From contig NC_084807.1 of assembly GCF_963583255.1 (NCBI RefSeq), forward strand, positions 7,254,872-7,318,871: a stretch of DNA of 64,000 bases. The letters are read 5' to 3'. This DNA is from Pyrus communis (taxonomy: Eukaryota > Streptophyta > Magnoliopsida > Rosales > Rosaceae). Positions 45,901 to 58,125 of the stretch are shown piece by piece; within the stretch, counting starts at the first letter, position 1; every line of letters starts with the position of its first letter. Below the pieces are notes generated by a model. That model searched no databases. It was not told where the DNA came from and saw only the letters and a program-made list of their open reading frames with translations. Made by a program: the position numbers and the translations under genes.

Positions 45901-48900
45901 ACCGATATGTACTCCAGTGAAGATTCAAACATATACGAAAGGTCAAATGGACCGTGAACACAGCTAGATGCAAACCCAAAGAGGATAAAAATAGCAGTAA
46001 TGTAGAACAGCCAAACACACCACATCACAGCAATTGTAGTGAAGCTTGGTTGCAGAGTCTCCACGTCCAAGCTCCTGGGAAACACCATAAGCAATATACA
46101 TCTTCGGCCCCATATCTGGCTTTACACATCCCATAGGCAAATTCACAGCAAGGTTCAAAACGCGTCTGCGGGGGTGAGTATATTCCTTAAATGGCAAGCA
46201 ACAAATGAACTCAGCACAGTGACGAGGAACGCGCTTCTGACAAGAGTCATCCAGGGATGGATCATTGAGTTTCAGCATCTGAGGCCACATTTGCCTATCA
46301 AAACAGCCTTTTGAATATCCAGTAAAAAATTGGCGGATATTGATATCTAGCTGCATTTCATATGACATATATTTTACAAATCAAAATCAAAGGTATCAAA
46401 CCATCAAGAATAATTACAGCTTTTTGCAGTTCCAAACAAAGACTGATTCTATACTATGAGTGAAAAAAAATGGAAAGATATTTACAATGCCTAATCAATT
46501 GCTTGAATAAGAACTCCCTTTCTGCAGTAATCTGTAACAGATTTAGAACTTACATAAGTCTGAACAAAACCCAAAACTCTACGTGATCTAATAAGTAATC
46601 GAATCTTCCTAATTTCAGAGTTTGAGGATTAATTTAACTTTCTTTTGTGCTTAATTCTTACTTTTGTACATAATAAATTGTAAGCTTAATTTTTTTTTTT
46701 ACTCGGTTCATAGTTAATTATACCGAACACCACTCCACCTATATTTGTTGTCTCCTCTTTGATTAATGAGTCACACTACTCTACACTAACATAAAAATAT
46801 AGACTCTGCCATATGTAGAAACAAAAAAACTTGGAACTGAAGGCTCATGAACAAAGGAACGCTTATTACAAGAATTTATAATTTAAGCCAGTGACCAAAA
46901 TCTGTGCTTATTCAAACTGTCAAAGCAGTAAAATAAGAACCCAGCAATAGTTCACCACCATAGTTTCCAAACCCCTGCATTGATGACAACCACATATATA
47001 GATACTTCTTAGCATTATGTTGTTAGAACTTTAAAAAGTGAAAGAGATTAAAACATCATAACCAGTAGTAAGCAACTGGAAAAACAAGTGCAATTTTTTT
47101 TTTTATAAGAACACAAGAGTTAATAAAATAAAGAACCATGTACAAGGTACAAAAGCTTGGTGGACAAATGATACTAACCTCACACCAATCCAAGCAATCA
47201 ATGACCTTCACTTGATTGACATGCCTATTATTTTTCAGTTTATCATGTCTAGTATGTTTCTGACGACAAGCGCGCCACATGACCAATGGTTCCCAGCTTA
47301 AACCTGATGTAGTGTCAAGCACATTGCTCACAATCACAGGCTCACCTCTGATCCAATGACATTGAAAATGCTTAAAATCTTCATGTTGAATATCAGTAGC
47401 TCTTGGACAGTACAAATAGTTGTCATCCGATCCCTCTCGAGAAGCTGCTTCCCTTAACTTATTGCTGCTCATGTCAACACCACTGACAGAGTTGCAACAT
47501 GAACACTTAAGTGCAGAAGTTCCAGCCGCATGCATAAGTTTGTAAGTTTGACCAATTCCTTCAGCTTTCTTCACCAACTCTCTGATGTGATTTTCGGCAA
47601 ACATGCATCTCAATTCTAGAAAACTATGACCGCAACCATCCATGTTTTCTGGGGGGCAAACAATGCTTCCATCTGAATTTGCTTTCCAGTCATATGTTGA
47701 CCCTGCATGACACTTGGTGTTAACTTCAGAAGGCAGATCTACAGTATCCCCTTTTCCACCACGCAAATAGTCTAGGCCCTGATTGATATACTTAATAATC
47801 ACTTCCTCTCTAGCTCCCAGCAGGCGTCCATCTCGAATTTCTCGGCAACAGATGAGGCAAAGATCATATGAGCATAGAGGACAGCTTCTGTGTAAATCAA
47901 CAATAGAAGTTTTGCAGTTGTTGCTGAAAAAGGAAAACAAAAAGGTCAAATCTGAATGCTTAGTAGGTATACGGAAGAAAATTAATTTAGAAGAGTTACG
48001 GTAAAGGCTCCACCAGTATGCACGCTCATCCTCAAGGCAGTCTGAACTTTGTATCTTTAGCTCTGAAATAGAAAGCCCTGTCCATGTGAACATCCAAAAG
48101 CAAGTTACAAGAATGCAAAATGTTCCACCAAAATTTTGTATGTTAGGTCTTTCATATAAAGGGTAACAAACTCATGCTTATCACATCTTCTGTGAACTGG
48201 TAAGACAATTTCACATGTTTCTCCATGGGAAACAGATCCATCCAAGATTCAACAGTGGCCTCAACTAACAAAATCGGAATGACAAAAATGAATGTAATGT
48301 ACTGAAAACTAAAACATATAGCTACTTATATGTGCACGAGCGTGTGACAAGGTCCTTTTCACCAGAAAGTTCTTCACACAAAGGCATCTTCTAATCATAC
48401 ACTCCTCAGCCAAAAAAAAAATTCTTCGTTGCAGTCTTCTGAAAACAAAGTTATAACCATGTCCTTTTCAAAATATTAGATAAGATTGGGAAGCTTTGAA
48501 AATCTTTTGGGTGGAGTTATAAAGGGGCACAATTAGAAAAATAGAAAAACCTTGAATTCCATTTATGTCCCCAACAAACAATATTGCAATTTGCAAATAA
48601 GACTCAAGTCAATTCATTTTTATGCACAAAAACCAAACTTTTTCTCCAATTTTCTTGCAACATGATCTAGTGGCCTAGAATTTGTAAACAAATTTCTTGA
48701 AACGTCAACAATGTTAGCATATCAGACTATTGGAAAAATACTTTCAATCAAATCCTTGACACTTTTCAAATTCTGCTTTTCTGGGTTTGTTTCAGAAGAT
48801 TCAAAGAACATAAATAGACACTAGCTGCCTAAATAATTCCAGCCACCTTAAACAGTCATTAAGTGAGCAGCTGAACTGCAATCATATTTCAATAGTAAGT

Positions 48901-50629
48901 TTCAATATTTTACTAAGAGCGTCTGTGCTTTTGACAGTTTTTTGAGATTCTTGTTTATGAATTCCTTGGCTCCAACAGTTTTAGAGAAAATTCCAGTCCC
49001 TGTATCTGCATCATCAACCCACTCCATCAAAGGAGTTGCAGGTTAATGAGTTTAAACACCTATCTGACAAAGAGAGAATATACCTTGTCTTGTAGCCTCC
49101 ATTTCCATCTCGGTCATTTGTTCATCATTAATCCTTTTCAAGAATGGAAGCAATGTTTGAACCAAATACATAGAGTGCTCAACCCTTTCATCTTCGGAAA
49201 TGTTGAATTCAAGGTTCCTCGAATACTACATAAAAAACCATAAAATTTTATCAAACTTCCTCTTAAGTAATGAACAAGGAAAAATCCAGGAGACGTCCAG
49301 CGAAGGTAAACTAACCTGAGAAGGTTTATGTAAGCATACTGTGCAATTGCAATTGTGACGGCATACAGGACAAGCCTCAGCAATGGCATCCTCTGACATT
49401 TGAGGATACCTACATAAAACAAAATTTTGATAATACAAAGTAGTCATAAAAACTAAGTAAAAAGTTCATTTAATTGCAATATTTGGAGTCCTAGAACCAC
49501 ACGTAGAAAGTTGATTTTAAAATGTTTATCAACACTGAGCAAATTCCCGGAAGTCCATATATGTTGCTTGACTTCATAATAAATGAAGGTAAAACAAATG
49601 GATTAAGAATTACAAATCAGAATGAATTAGCGATCCAGCTAAGCACCTTACATGTTTCGACAAACAACATTTCAAGATACATGTACTGGATTGTACCAAG
49701 ACAAAGCCACTTCAAACTATTGTGGCTAGTCAATAAGATTAATTCAAACAATCCAACATCCTTCACAAGTTAGAATCAGAAAGACTGAGCAAATAGATGG
49801 TTACCAAGATTGTATGCAAGGGATACAAAACCGCTTTCTTTTACACAATCTGCACCGAACAACCCTACCCTTGTCATTCCTCAGACATTGATGGCAAGAC
49901 AAAGACATCTCCTGAACAAACTGTTAGAGATCCAAAATCAGATATTACATAATCACACATAAAAAATAAAAAAAAGGAACAATCACAAACAGAGAATTAC
50001 AAATATCATACTTTTGAACTCTGCTTATTTACGCATTCTGCACTCACAGACTTCTCGACTCCCCTTGCAGACCCCTTGACTTTCTCACTTGTACTGCGTT
50101 CCTCACCCGAAGCTCCATGAAATTCCTCACCACCAATACCACTACCCCCTTGTCCTTCACCTTCTTTCAAATCCAACACACCAACCCCACAATCTTCCTC
50201 GTTCCCCGGACCCACTGTAGGACCCCATTTCTCACCATTCCGAGCCCCATTTGCACTACTGGTTCGGGCATTTTTGCTTCCTCCGCCACCACCTTGCACA
50301 TCTTTCTCAGCCACCAAATATCTGGCCCTCCTCCTCCACGACCCGCCATGTTTCTTCAAAGTTGGAGCTACCCAATCATCTTTACCCGCCAAATCTCTGC
50401 CACTCTTCCTACCACGCTTCCTCCCTTTTTTTCCATCACTTTGAATTCCCTGAAATGCCTCACCTTTCTCCGAACCACCGCCATTTCCCCCCAAGCTTGT
50501 TTCTGGGTTTTTCCCCATCACTCTCAGCTCGCCTACAGCTTCCGACTCTTGCCTCTTCGAAGAAAACTGAGCAATGGGTTGTGTACGGAAGGGTTTTTCT
50601 CCAAAGGAAAGTTGAAAACCTTTGGGCAT
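39937..50629 (-). CDS. JmjC protein of the KDM3/JMJ25/IBM1 class, 13 exons
   Basis: Exons: 50629-50012, 49911-49805, 49409-49316, 49225-49084, 48077-48014, 47923-47179, 46350-46021, 43279-42941, 42420-42348, 42249-42164, 41809-41690, 41285-41224, 41101-39937. All junctions are GT/AG and phases agree, giving 1314 residues. An in-frame TGA two codons upstream fixes the start. Residues 1-206 are basic/Gly-rich with an NLS-like [18 protein letters not shown]-like Cys/His module (210-270) has CHQC, CRLC and [11 protein letters not shown] second zinc module (about 341-365) has YCNNCKTS and [13 protein letters not shown]. JmjC spans about 535-905, and acidic repeats follow (about 940-1280). The class demethylates H3K9 in nuclei. 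Here the HxD iron motif reads HYN (694-696), while CPHQVRN keeps His860, so activity is doubtful. Confidence 0.85.
40050..41010 (-). repeat. Coding tandem repeats in the JMJ last exon
   Basis: About eight imperfect units of 33-40 residues. One unit type reads [18 protein letters not shown], another [17 protein letters not shown], and a third GSEEQRFLL. The units are arranged so that a three- to four-unit block is itself duplicated. Two shorter units, [14 protein letters not shown] followed by VIIV or VVIV, close the array. At DNA level the repeat shows as recurring CTTCTTGTTGTCCGGAAGA on the plus strand. Confidence 0.88.
43830..45461 (+). mobile_element. RTE-type LINE fragment in JMJ intron 7
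   Basis: Broken reverse transcriptase of the plant RTE style lies opposite to the host gene. Frames contain [60 protein letters not shown] and [10 protein letters not shown]. The last should carry the catalytic FADD but has Asn in place of the second Asp. The 3' end TTAGTGGGATAAGGC then TTTGTTGTTGT is the usual terminus of this family. Stops and frame changes near 44180 and 44936 kill it. The 5' boundary is approximate, since the copy is 5'-truncated. Confidence 0.88.
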
Positions 50630-51345
50630 AGATCAACAAGGCTAACGCTTGAAGTTTGAGAGCTCCTACCGTCGTCGGCCACTGTCGTCAGCTATGTGTA
50701 ACCACCATGAGGAAGAACATTGCACTGAAAAGCTTTTGTCCTCTAGTTCTCGGCTCCACTGCACCACCATAAACCCTACTCACAGAGTCGGTCACACTGT
50801 TGAAGCTTTTTCTGCAATGAAAGCTTGTGCCGTACTCCAAGTTTTTCATCCCCTATTTTCTTTTTCTTGTCTTTTTTGTTTTTATAGAAATTTGTAAGAT
50901 AATTATTTTTCAAATTTTCAATTCTTGAAACTTGAAATGATTATTTTTCAGCAGTATACTGAATGTCGTCAATATCTAATTACCGTCTTTAATCATTTAC
51001 GGTAATGTGATTGATATGTAATTTTCATGATTTAGTAATTTTTTATTTATAAATAATCAGTTTTGTTGTAAGTATAATTTACTGAATAATTATAAAGGCT
51101 AAAGAGAGGAGGTGTGTCATAGAGAGAGAAAAAGAGATATGTAATTGTGAAATGTTTGTGCCTTTATTTAAGGAAAACTAACAAAAAGTAAAAAAAAAAA
51201 ACTTTAATTTTAATGAAACATAACAAATAAAAATGTAATTAATAGTACCAAGGAAATGTAAAAATATGGTTTTTCGTTAAAAGTGAACAATACCGGGAGT
51301 GTTTCATTAAAACTCCCCTTTATTTATAGTAATAGTGAAGGTTAA
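50630..51345. other. Upstream region of the JMJ gene
   Basis: The 5' untranslated region and promoter of the minus-strand gene must lie here. No clear TATA box could be assigned. Open frames on the plus strand overlap exon 1 in antisense and are not supported. Confidence 0.4.
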
Positions 51346-51792
51346 ATCTTTAATCTAATAGGATTATAACTCTAATATGATAATTTTAACCCTAGAGAAT
51401 ATTTCAAGATATCCTTAAATACACTAGGATTTACACAATCACATTACTTATCTAGTAGGACTGCAACACTCCCCCTTGAGTGTGTAAATACTCAAACAAA
51501 TGGCGCATCAGGTCTTCAGCAATGAACTAAGTACGGTTGATGAAGTTGTCAACACAATAAGCGAATGCGAGTCTCTCAAATTAACGAAAAAATGCATAAA
51601 AGGTAAAATTCACAAAACTTCGCTATGATAAAACCCAAGGTGGAAGTAAAACCATAGGGAAGGTTAAATCTTTACCCTAATAAGATTACAACTCTAATAT
51701 GATAATATTTAATCCCAAAGAATATTTCAATATATCTCTAAATACATTAAAATTTACACAATCACATTCCTAATCTCATAGAACTGCACAAG
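51346..51792 (-). mobile_element. Internally deleted LTR-element remnant
   Basis: Two direct repeats of about 135 bp (51346-51475 and 51661-51792) start GAAGGTTAAATCTTTA and end in CACAATCACATT...GCA. Between them lies CACTCCCCCTTGAGTGTG, a style seen at the pol/3' LTR junction of Copia elements read in reverse (compare 62941-62960). About 185 bp of internal sequence remain. The orientation is inferred from that junction. Confidence 0.55.
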
Positions 51793-52239
51793 TTTTATTA
51801 TTTTATCTTTTGAAAGCTTCCGTTTATTCAGATTTCACTGCGCAAATAATTAACTCACTTACTTCCCTTTTGTTTGGTTGTCTCAAGTTGTGAGGCAGTT
51901 GAAAAAATTGGGATAGACATAAATGAAGAGTGAATGAATGCGTGATGGAAAACCTATCACCGTACGACATGGTGTTACAAAGTAATGTATTTTAATATGA
52001 ATGAATTAATAATAATTTCATATTATGACAGTTACACCGAAAAATTTCGTCCCTCTAATTTTGCCTATTTTCTCTTCACACATTAGTTGTGGCTTGTTGT
52101 CTTGTTATTTTGAAAGTAACCAAAATCATCCTCACACATCTAGTTAATTGATTATGAACCTTTTAATTACAAATGATAGTAGAAAGTAAGGAGGCACAAG
52201 AAAAACAATGTCAGTGAAAAGATAATAAGCCATTTTATA

Positions 52240-52642
52240 ACTATATTTTACACCTTTCAGAATGGAGGTGATTTTTAAAATCGACCATGAGATTTTAATT
52301 TTTTTCACATTGTAGCTTAAGGTTTTAAAAATTGTATCAATTTGCACGTTTTACCTCTTTGAACATCTAATCATCCATTAAATTGATGTGTTTTTGTTTA
52401 ATATGGTGGAAATGTGTCTCATATGTTAGCCTATATAAGAATCTCAAGCTCACCATGTCATTAATTTAATGAATCATCGTACAATCAATCAGACCAAGGG
52501 CACAAATTTAAACAATCGTACAATCAATCAGACCAAGGGCATAAATTTAAACAATCTGAATACTTTAGTGAGCAATATGAGAAAATTAAAACTTTATAAT
52601 TCATTTTAAAAATCAGCCCAAACCTGGTGGGTGTAAAATGAA
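52240..52642. mobile_element. MITE with about 70-bp inverted arms
   Basis: The left arm ATTTTACACC ... GATTTTTAAAATCGACC ... GATTTTAATTTT pairs with the inverted right arm. A 36-38-bp tandem duplication (CGTACAATCAATCAGACCAAG) lies inside at about 52483-52556. Confidence 0.65.
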
Positions 52643-52790
52643 GTCAAACCAAAAATTTATATGAAAGTCAATTTTTAGTTTTCTAAAGCAATTGTAATTA
52701 TTGAGATCTATAGTTAAGGAATCATAAAATGGCTCCTTCCATTTGTTTTACACAATTCCCATGGCCAGTATCTTCAAGTTAATAAAAAGG

Positions 52791-53164
52791 GAAATTGTAG
52801 GAATGGTTTTTCAACTTTAACTTAATTGGAGTAAAGGTTTCTCAACTAAAAATATGTGACCGTTGGTCCCTTAACTCGTCTAAACGTGCACTTATGGTCA
52901 TTTTTGTCAAATCCATTAAAACTTCCATCAAAATGAGTGAGACGAATGAAAGGGGCAAATATGGAGAAATGATCCCTCAACTTTAACTCAATTGTAACAA
53001 TGATCCTTCCAACATGACTCATTTTGACGAAATTCATATGGTGTTGATGAAAATGATCATAACTGCACATTTTGATAAGTTAGGAGACCAATGGTCACAA
53101 ATTTTTAGTTGAGTGACCATCCTCCAATTAGGTTAATGTTGAGGGACCATTTGTATAATTTTCT
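52791..53164. mobile_element. MITE with about 100-bp inverted arms
   Basis: The left arm includes CAACTTTAACTTAATTGGAG and TCTCAACTAAAAATATGTGACC. The right arm inverted reads CAACATTAACCTAATTGGAG and CTCAACTAAAAATTTGTGACC. Non-coding. Confidence 0.72.
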
Positions 53165-53429
53165 ATAATAAAAACGGTTTATAATGGCAGTTTCTAGCAA
53201 CATTCCAAATAATAGGCTTCACTAATTTAGATGTTGAATTCAATACCTAATTATTTTGTATGGCTTACACCCAAATCTCCCGCCCTTTAGAGTATGGAAA
53301 GAAAGAAAGGAAAAAAAAAAGAAGATGGTTTTCTATTCGTCAATTGCAAATCTAGAGATCTTTCCCATGATGTGATATTTTGTTTGATTACTCGGACGAC
53401 GGTGTTTCCATATGTTGTACTTTGAAAAT

Positions 53430-54034
53430 GTAGTTAGATCAGTAGAGAATAAAGAACCAGGGCGTTGCAAGTTGGACCTCCTCGCCTTCTTCTCTTCTGT
53501 CTTCATGTGCTCCAGCTCCTTCCTTCCTCCATACACAAGTGACACAACCAATGATGTTGTTCAGAAGGGGGTGGGGATGGGGAAGGCGGCTGCTCAAAAA
53601 CTTGTGCATCCTCCTCTTCTCCCCTTCCATCTTCCTGTTCTCCGGCTCTTTCCTCTCTCCAAGAAAGGGCAATGTCATGTACTTCAACAGGGGGCAGGGA
53701 AGGTCGCTGCTCAAGAACTTCGGCATCCTCTTCTTCCTCGCTTCCTTCTTGTTGTCCTACAGTTCCTTCCTCTATGCATTCATTACCAATGGAAGTTAGT
53801 TCATCAAGGGGTGGTGAAGGTGTTTGCTCAAAAACTTGGACCACTTTATCTTCTGAATGCTGCTACTCGACAACTTGTACCTCCTCTTTTTCCATTCCAT
53901 CTTGCCTTCCTCCATCTTCTTCCTCTCTCGATTCACACCCAATGCTATATCGTTCAACGGGAAGCTGTGAAGTTTGCTCATCAACAGCTTCAACGACCTC
54001 CTCTCTGTTTCTCTCTCTACAAAATGAGAAATGA
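53430..54034 (-). pseudogene. Orphan JMJ repeat-tail exon (third copy)
   Basis: On the minus strand, after an acceptor-like TTTGTAG, the frame reads EEVVEAVDEQTSQLPVERYS, then EVQVV and a stop. It then continues in the same frame with VVQVFEQTPSPPLDELTSI, EEEEDAEVLEQRPSLPPVEV and EEEDAQVFEQPPS. These are the same unit types as in the last exon of the intact JMJ gene and of the 58 kb copy. The start region matches the exon 13 start of the intact gene (GAAGCTGTTGA). No JmjC exons are attached. It could be a displaced tail of the 58-62 kb paralog or of a lost copy. Confidence 0.7.
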
Positions 54035-55325
54035 GGGTTTAAATTTTTGGGTAACCTAGTTATATAGAAGCAATTTGGTAATTGTAAGTGTAGGATTTAT
54101 CTTATGTGATAAATAAATATCAAAGGATATTCCACCCACATGAGTATATTAACCTCCTAATTATCTATGTGATAATTAGATGAAAATCAAGAAATATTCA
54201 TATTAGAATATACTTGGGATTTTCATGGGATTTTTCAATCTTTGTACACTCTTCCCATCCACTATATAAATGAGGCTTTGGGGAAGAGAGAAACAATATA
54301 AGAAACACAAGCTTTTCCATAGTTCAAATATTATAGTTAGGTCTTTAGAGCTATCACTTTAGGTTCTAGGTCTTGGGAGGTGAAAACCAAGGGGCAACTC
54401 GATATACAGTAGCCAACCTGACGACCTGTGAGGTTCTAGACGTGCACGGAGGGTCAGAGCAATTGTTCGTGTTTGGAGGAGCATGTTGAGATTCGAACTT
54501 CCGCATAAAAGGTACACACGTCGTTTCGAATTTATTTATAGTCTTCCAACAGTAAGTTTTAGAAAAATTCTATTTCTGTCATATTGTTGGACTTTTCAAG
54601 AAGACGGGTCATTTTGGCAATTTCCTAAAAAAAATTCAAATTTATATTATGACACTTGGGTTTATCAACCCATGTTTCCGGCACATTGAAAAATTTCTCC
54701 TTTGCTTGAAAAGATGTTTTCAAGTGCCGGATACTCCACATGTCATAATATTAGAGAAGGATATGATGATATATTTTTTTCGTGTTTCTCCACTTGTATT
54801 ATGATACGTGACACTTTGAAAATTTTCTTATTTTGCATTTCTTAAAAGTCTATTCAATTTGCAAGTGGTAAATTGTTCTAGAGCATTGTTTTTTATTTTA
54901 TTTTATTTTTTTTAAATTTTATTATTATTATTATTTAAGAACCTGTTCGGGATTTAAACACTCCATTCACTTAGGATAGTTTAAAATATTTTTGTTGAAT
55001 TACAATTTTGGACTTAATGATTTGCACTGTCCTTTGATACAAGTGATGTTGGATAGGGGAAAATTGAACTCGAATGCCAACCGTTAAGTAGGGGCAAATC
55101 GAACTCGGGTGCAACGATGAAGTAGGAAAAAAATGAATTCAGATGTAAGGTGAATTAATGCTTTTAACTAATTAAACTACAAATTCCTTACATTTATAAT
55201 GACCTTCACCTCGAATTATGGCTTATTTGTTTCACATGTGGGGCCTTTTCAAATAAAATGTTCATGCTCATTTAGGCCATTACAAGTTTTTTCCTCTACT
55301 ATCACAAAGAACGCATGAATAAGAC
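54035..55325. other. Intergenic, possible LTR-like fragment
   Basis: 54085-54480 has retroelement-like features (TGTAGGATTTATC start, CTATATAAATGAGGC TATA-like box at about 54262), but no matching second end was found. The rest is AT-rich and unrecognised. Confidence 0.35.
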
Positions 55326-55328
55326 TAA

Positions 55329-57380
55329 GATCATCTCCAATAGTAATCTAAAACCTAAAAATATTTAGCCCAGAAAATTTAGGTTTTAGTCCAAAAACAA
55401 TTTTTCTACTCCAACCCTTCTGGTCTAAAATTTTAGCCTCAGATTATCAAAGAATGAATTAAGGCTTTTTTTTTTCTAAATTAACTTTAAAAAAAAAAAA
55501 TGTAGACTATCCTAAATTAATTTTATGAACATTTTAATCTAAAAATATTTAAATTCTGATAAATTTTGAAAAATCACTAAATCAATACATAAAAATCATG
55601 ATAAACCACATAAACTTAATACCAACGACATTTAATAAACCACATAAACTTAAAAAATAAAAAAGACAATTAATAAACCACATAAACTTAATACAATCGA
55701 AAACTCATGGACTACATAAACTTAATAATGATATCCACCATCTTGATTTGGTGATGGACTTGGGTGATAGTCTTGAGATGAATCATCATCTTTAATTATA
55801 CTCCTTGTGGCATTCCTTCGTAAAATTTCCTTTTGCTTACCACGTAAGTATCTCTTCCTCTCTAGAGTGTATTTGTCGAGGTCCTCCATTATCAGATTAG
55901 TTTCGTACCTTTCTTGCTCCCTATCCCCTTCTTCCTTCATGGCCAAAAGCATTTGGGCCGATTCTTCTTGCCGACGGCACTGGTTTTCGTTCATTATTGC
56001 CATTTCGCTAGCAAATTGGGCACGTGTCGGATCTTGGGACTTCCCTTTTCTATTTGCTTCCTTTTGCTTATCTCTACCCGGGGCCTTACAAAAGAAGAAG
56101 TTGGGGTCATTTGTTTGACACCTTCATTGTCGGCAAAATTCACACCTTCATTAACATCATTTGGGGGTGGGGCTTCACTATGAAATAATCTTCCACATTG
56201 TTGGTTCACATCAGTTCCCCACCTTGGACAATCCTTGAGGATGTTCCAAGCATGATGCAACTTAAAAGCTTGATTTTTTGGTGTAGTTCTTGTCTTGTAA
56301 ATTGTCATTACTTTGTCACCCTATGCAACAAATACATAAAAACAATTAGTTGCAAAATACTATTATGTACATGACAACTAAAATATCAACAAATAAACTC
56401 ATAATTTCTGAGGCGCCCCTTCCACTAGGCATGTCAAGCATGGCTCTCTCCAAGCTTCCCTTCCACAAAGTGCACGCTTTGTTGATAATCTTCCACCGAT
56501 CATAAACACCACCAACTTCCCTTTGACCGGCGTTGGAGTTTTCATGGAACTTATCAATGATTTTACCCCACAAAACCTTTCTTTTTTGTTCATGCCGACG
56601 GCACCATCTTCGCTAACAGAAATTCATGCCAAACATAAAGCAATATCTTCATCAAATGTCCAATTACGACCTCTAACATGCTCTTTTGCCATCTTGAAAA
56701 ATTTGGAAATGAGAAGAAATGGTAGAAAGAAAAATTGGAAGAATTGTAAGAGAAAAGTGAGTTTTGTGTGGATGTTTGAACAAATACATAGGTATTTATA
56801 GAGTTTTTGGTTGAATTTTAAGTTAAATAATTGTTTTAAATTATTTTAGCCATTGGATTTAAATTTGGACCGTTAGATCTTTTTTTTTACCGTTAGATTT
56901 GATTATATTCGATCTAAGCCGTTAGATTCAATAAATATATAAATATAAAACTAAAAAAAAATAATTTGAACCTGGACCGTTGGATTAACCAACTGCCCAT
57001 TTAAATTCAGCCATTGGATTGAAAAAAAGTAGCCGTTGGGCTACATAATTGGTTGACACCCAAGAGACAACCCCACATGGGTGGGCCCGACTTATATCCA
57101 TCTCTGGCGCGTGCAGGGATGATTTCACTGTGTGGGCGATTGGAAGCTGGGCAGTGGGCTTCAAAGCCCTTGTTTCAGTCTCTGTTGGTGGGACCTATTT
57201 TGCTTTGTAGCCTAAAATTGGGTTGGTATTTGGCCTCAGAATAAATTTTAGGTTTTAGGTTAATTTTAGATCATGGGTTGAGTGGATTTTTTTTTTTGGG
57301 GCCCCGGGGGGGGGGTGGTGGTGGGGTTGGTGGGGGGTGAAAGGTAAATTTTAGGTTTTAGGTCATTGTTGGAGAAGGTC
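55329..57380 (-). mobile_element. PIF/Harbinger element carrying only the Myb-like ORF1
   Basis: The left end GATCATCTCCAATAGTAATC and the inverted right end GACCTTCTCCAACAATGACC are terminal inverted repeats followed by CTAAAACCTAAAA. TAA duplications lie at 55326-55328 and 57381-57383. The only coding is a broken ORF1, and no DDE transposase region is present. A G-run (57300-57340) lies near the right end. Confidence 0.85.
55722..56692 (-). pseudogene. Harbinger ORF1 (Myb/SANT, NAM-associated type), broken
   Basis: An ATG at 56692 starts MAKEHVRGRNWTFDEDIALC, a SANT/Myb-like opening, but a TGA follows two codons later. Further pieces are WGKIIDKFHENSNAG and GGVYDRWKIINKACTLWKG, then (after an intron-like gap, 56401-56317) FKLHHAWNILKDCPRWG. 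A C-terminal coiled-coil-like block MLLAMKEEGDREQERYETNL lies at about 55900. At least one stop and two frameshifts disable it. In Harbinger elements ORF1 binds DNA and helps import the transposase. Confidence 0.82.
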
Positions 57381-57383
57381 TAA

Positions 57384-58125
57384 TGGTTCTATATTTGAAA
57401 ATATTTATTCCATCATTTGGTTCACATAAGTATCTAGATCCGTAAGCAAACGAACACTAATATGCGAGATGATATATATAAATCTCTAAGGAAGGGTTTT
57501 TCTCCAATACACAACAAAATTATACCATAAGTTGTTGAAAATATTTATTTCATTGGTTCACATAAGTATTTTAATCCGTGAACCAAATGGACCCTAACCT
57601 GTGAGATGATATATTTAAATTTTGAACAAAGATTTTACCTCAATACACAACAAAATCAGTGCACATATTGAATAAGAACCGTTTGATTAATTAATCTAAC
57701 GATTCTTATTCAGTTGTGCAAATTAAATGTGCAGTTTTGATGTGCACTACATAAACCTTTTTTTGGACTAATGCATGTCTGCTCAACCCCAATTTATCTT
57801 TTTACACTTTTGCTGCAATTTTTAGCGCTGTCACAACCAGCTTATTCCATCTCCAGCATTCCTTTCGTTAAATTTCCCTGACACATGATAAGGTGCAATA
57901 GATACATCTCTGTCAATGCAACTAACGAACCGAAACAAAACATGATGAAAAATTATTTATTCACACTTCAGCAAAAGGATTAGCAAACAAATATCCACTC
58001 TTAAAACTTTTAAAAATAAATTAAAACCGACTATAATCGAAACCAATCAAAACCCTCCACTGAAAAAATCCAACCACATCATTCATGTGTATGAGACTTC
58101 ACATGAACGCAAGACAATCAGATGT
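57384..58125. other. Intergenic, local duplication
   Basis: 57405-57500 and 57536-57640 are diverged copies of each other (GAAAATATTTATTTCAT ... GGTTCACATAAGTAT ... TGTGAGATGATATAT). No gene recognised. Confidence 0.5.

Noticed and set aside
48100..49080. Search for a missing exon in the 1 kb intron 4 of the JMJ gene
   Set aside because: Exon 4 ends and exon 5 begins in matching phase and give continuous family-like sequence, so no further exon is needed.
50117..50659. 180-codon plus-strand frame over the JMJ first exon
   Set aside because: Antisense to exon 1, which has a fixed start after an in-frame stop and a phase-matched splice donor.
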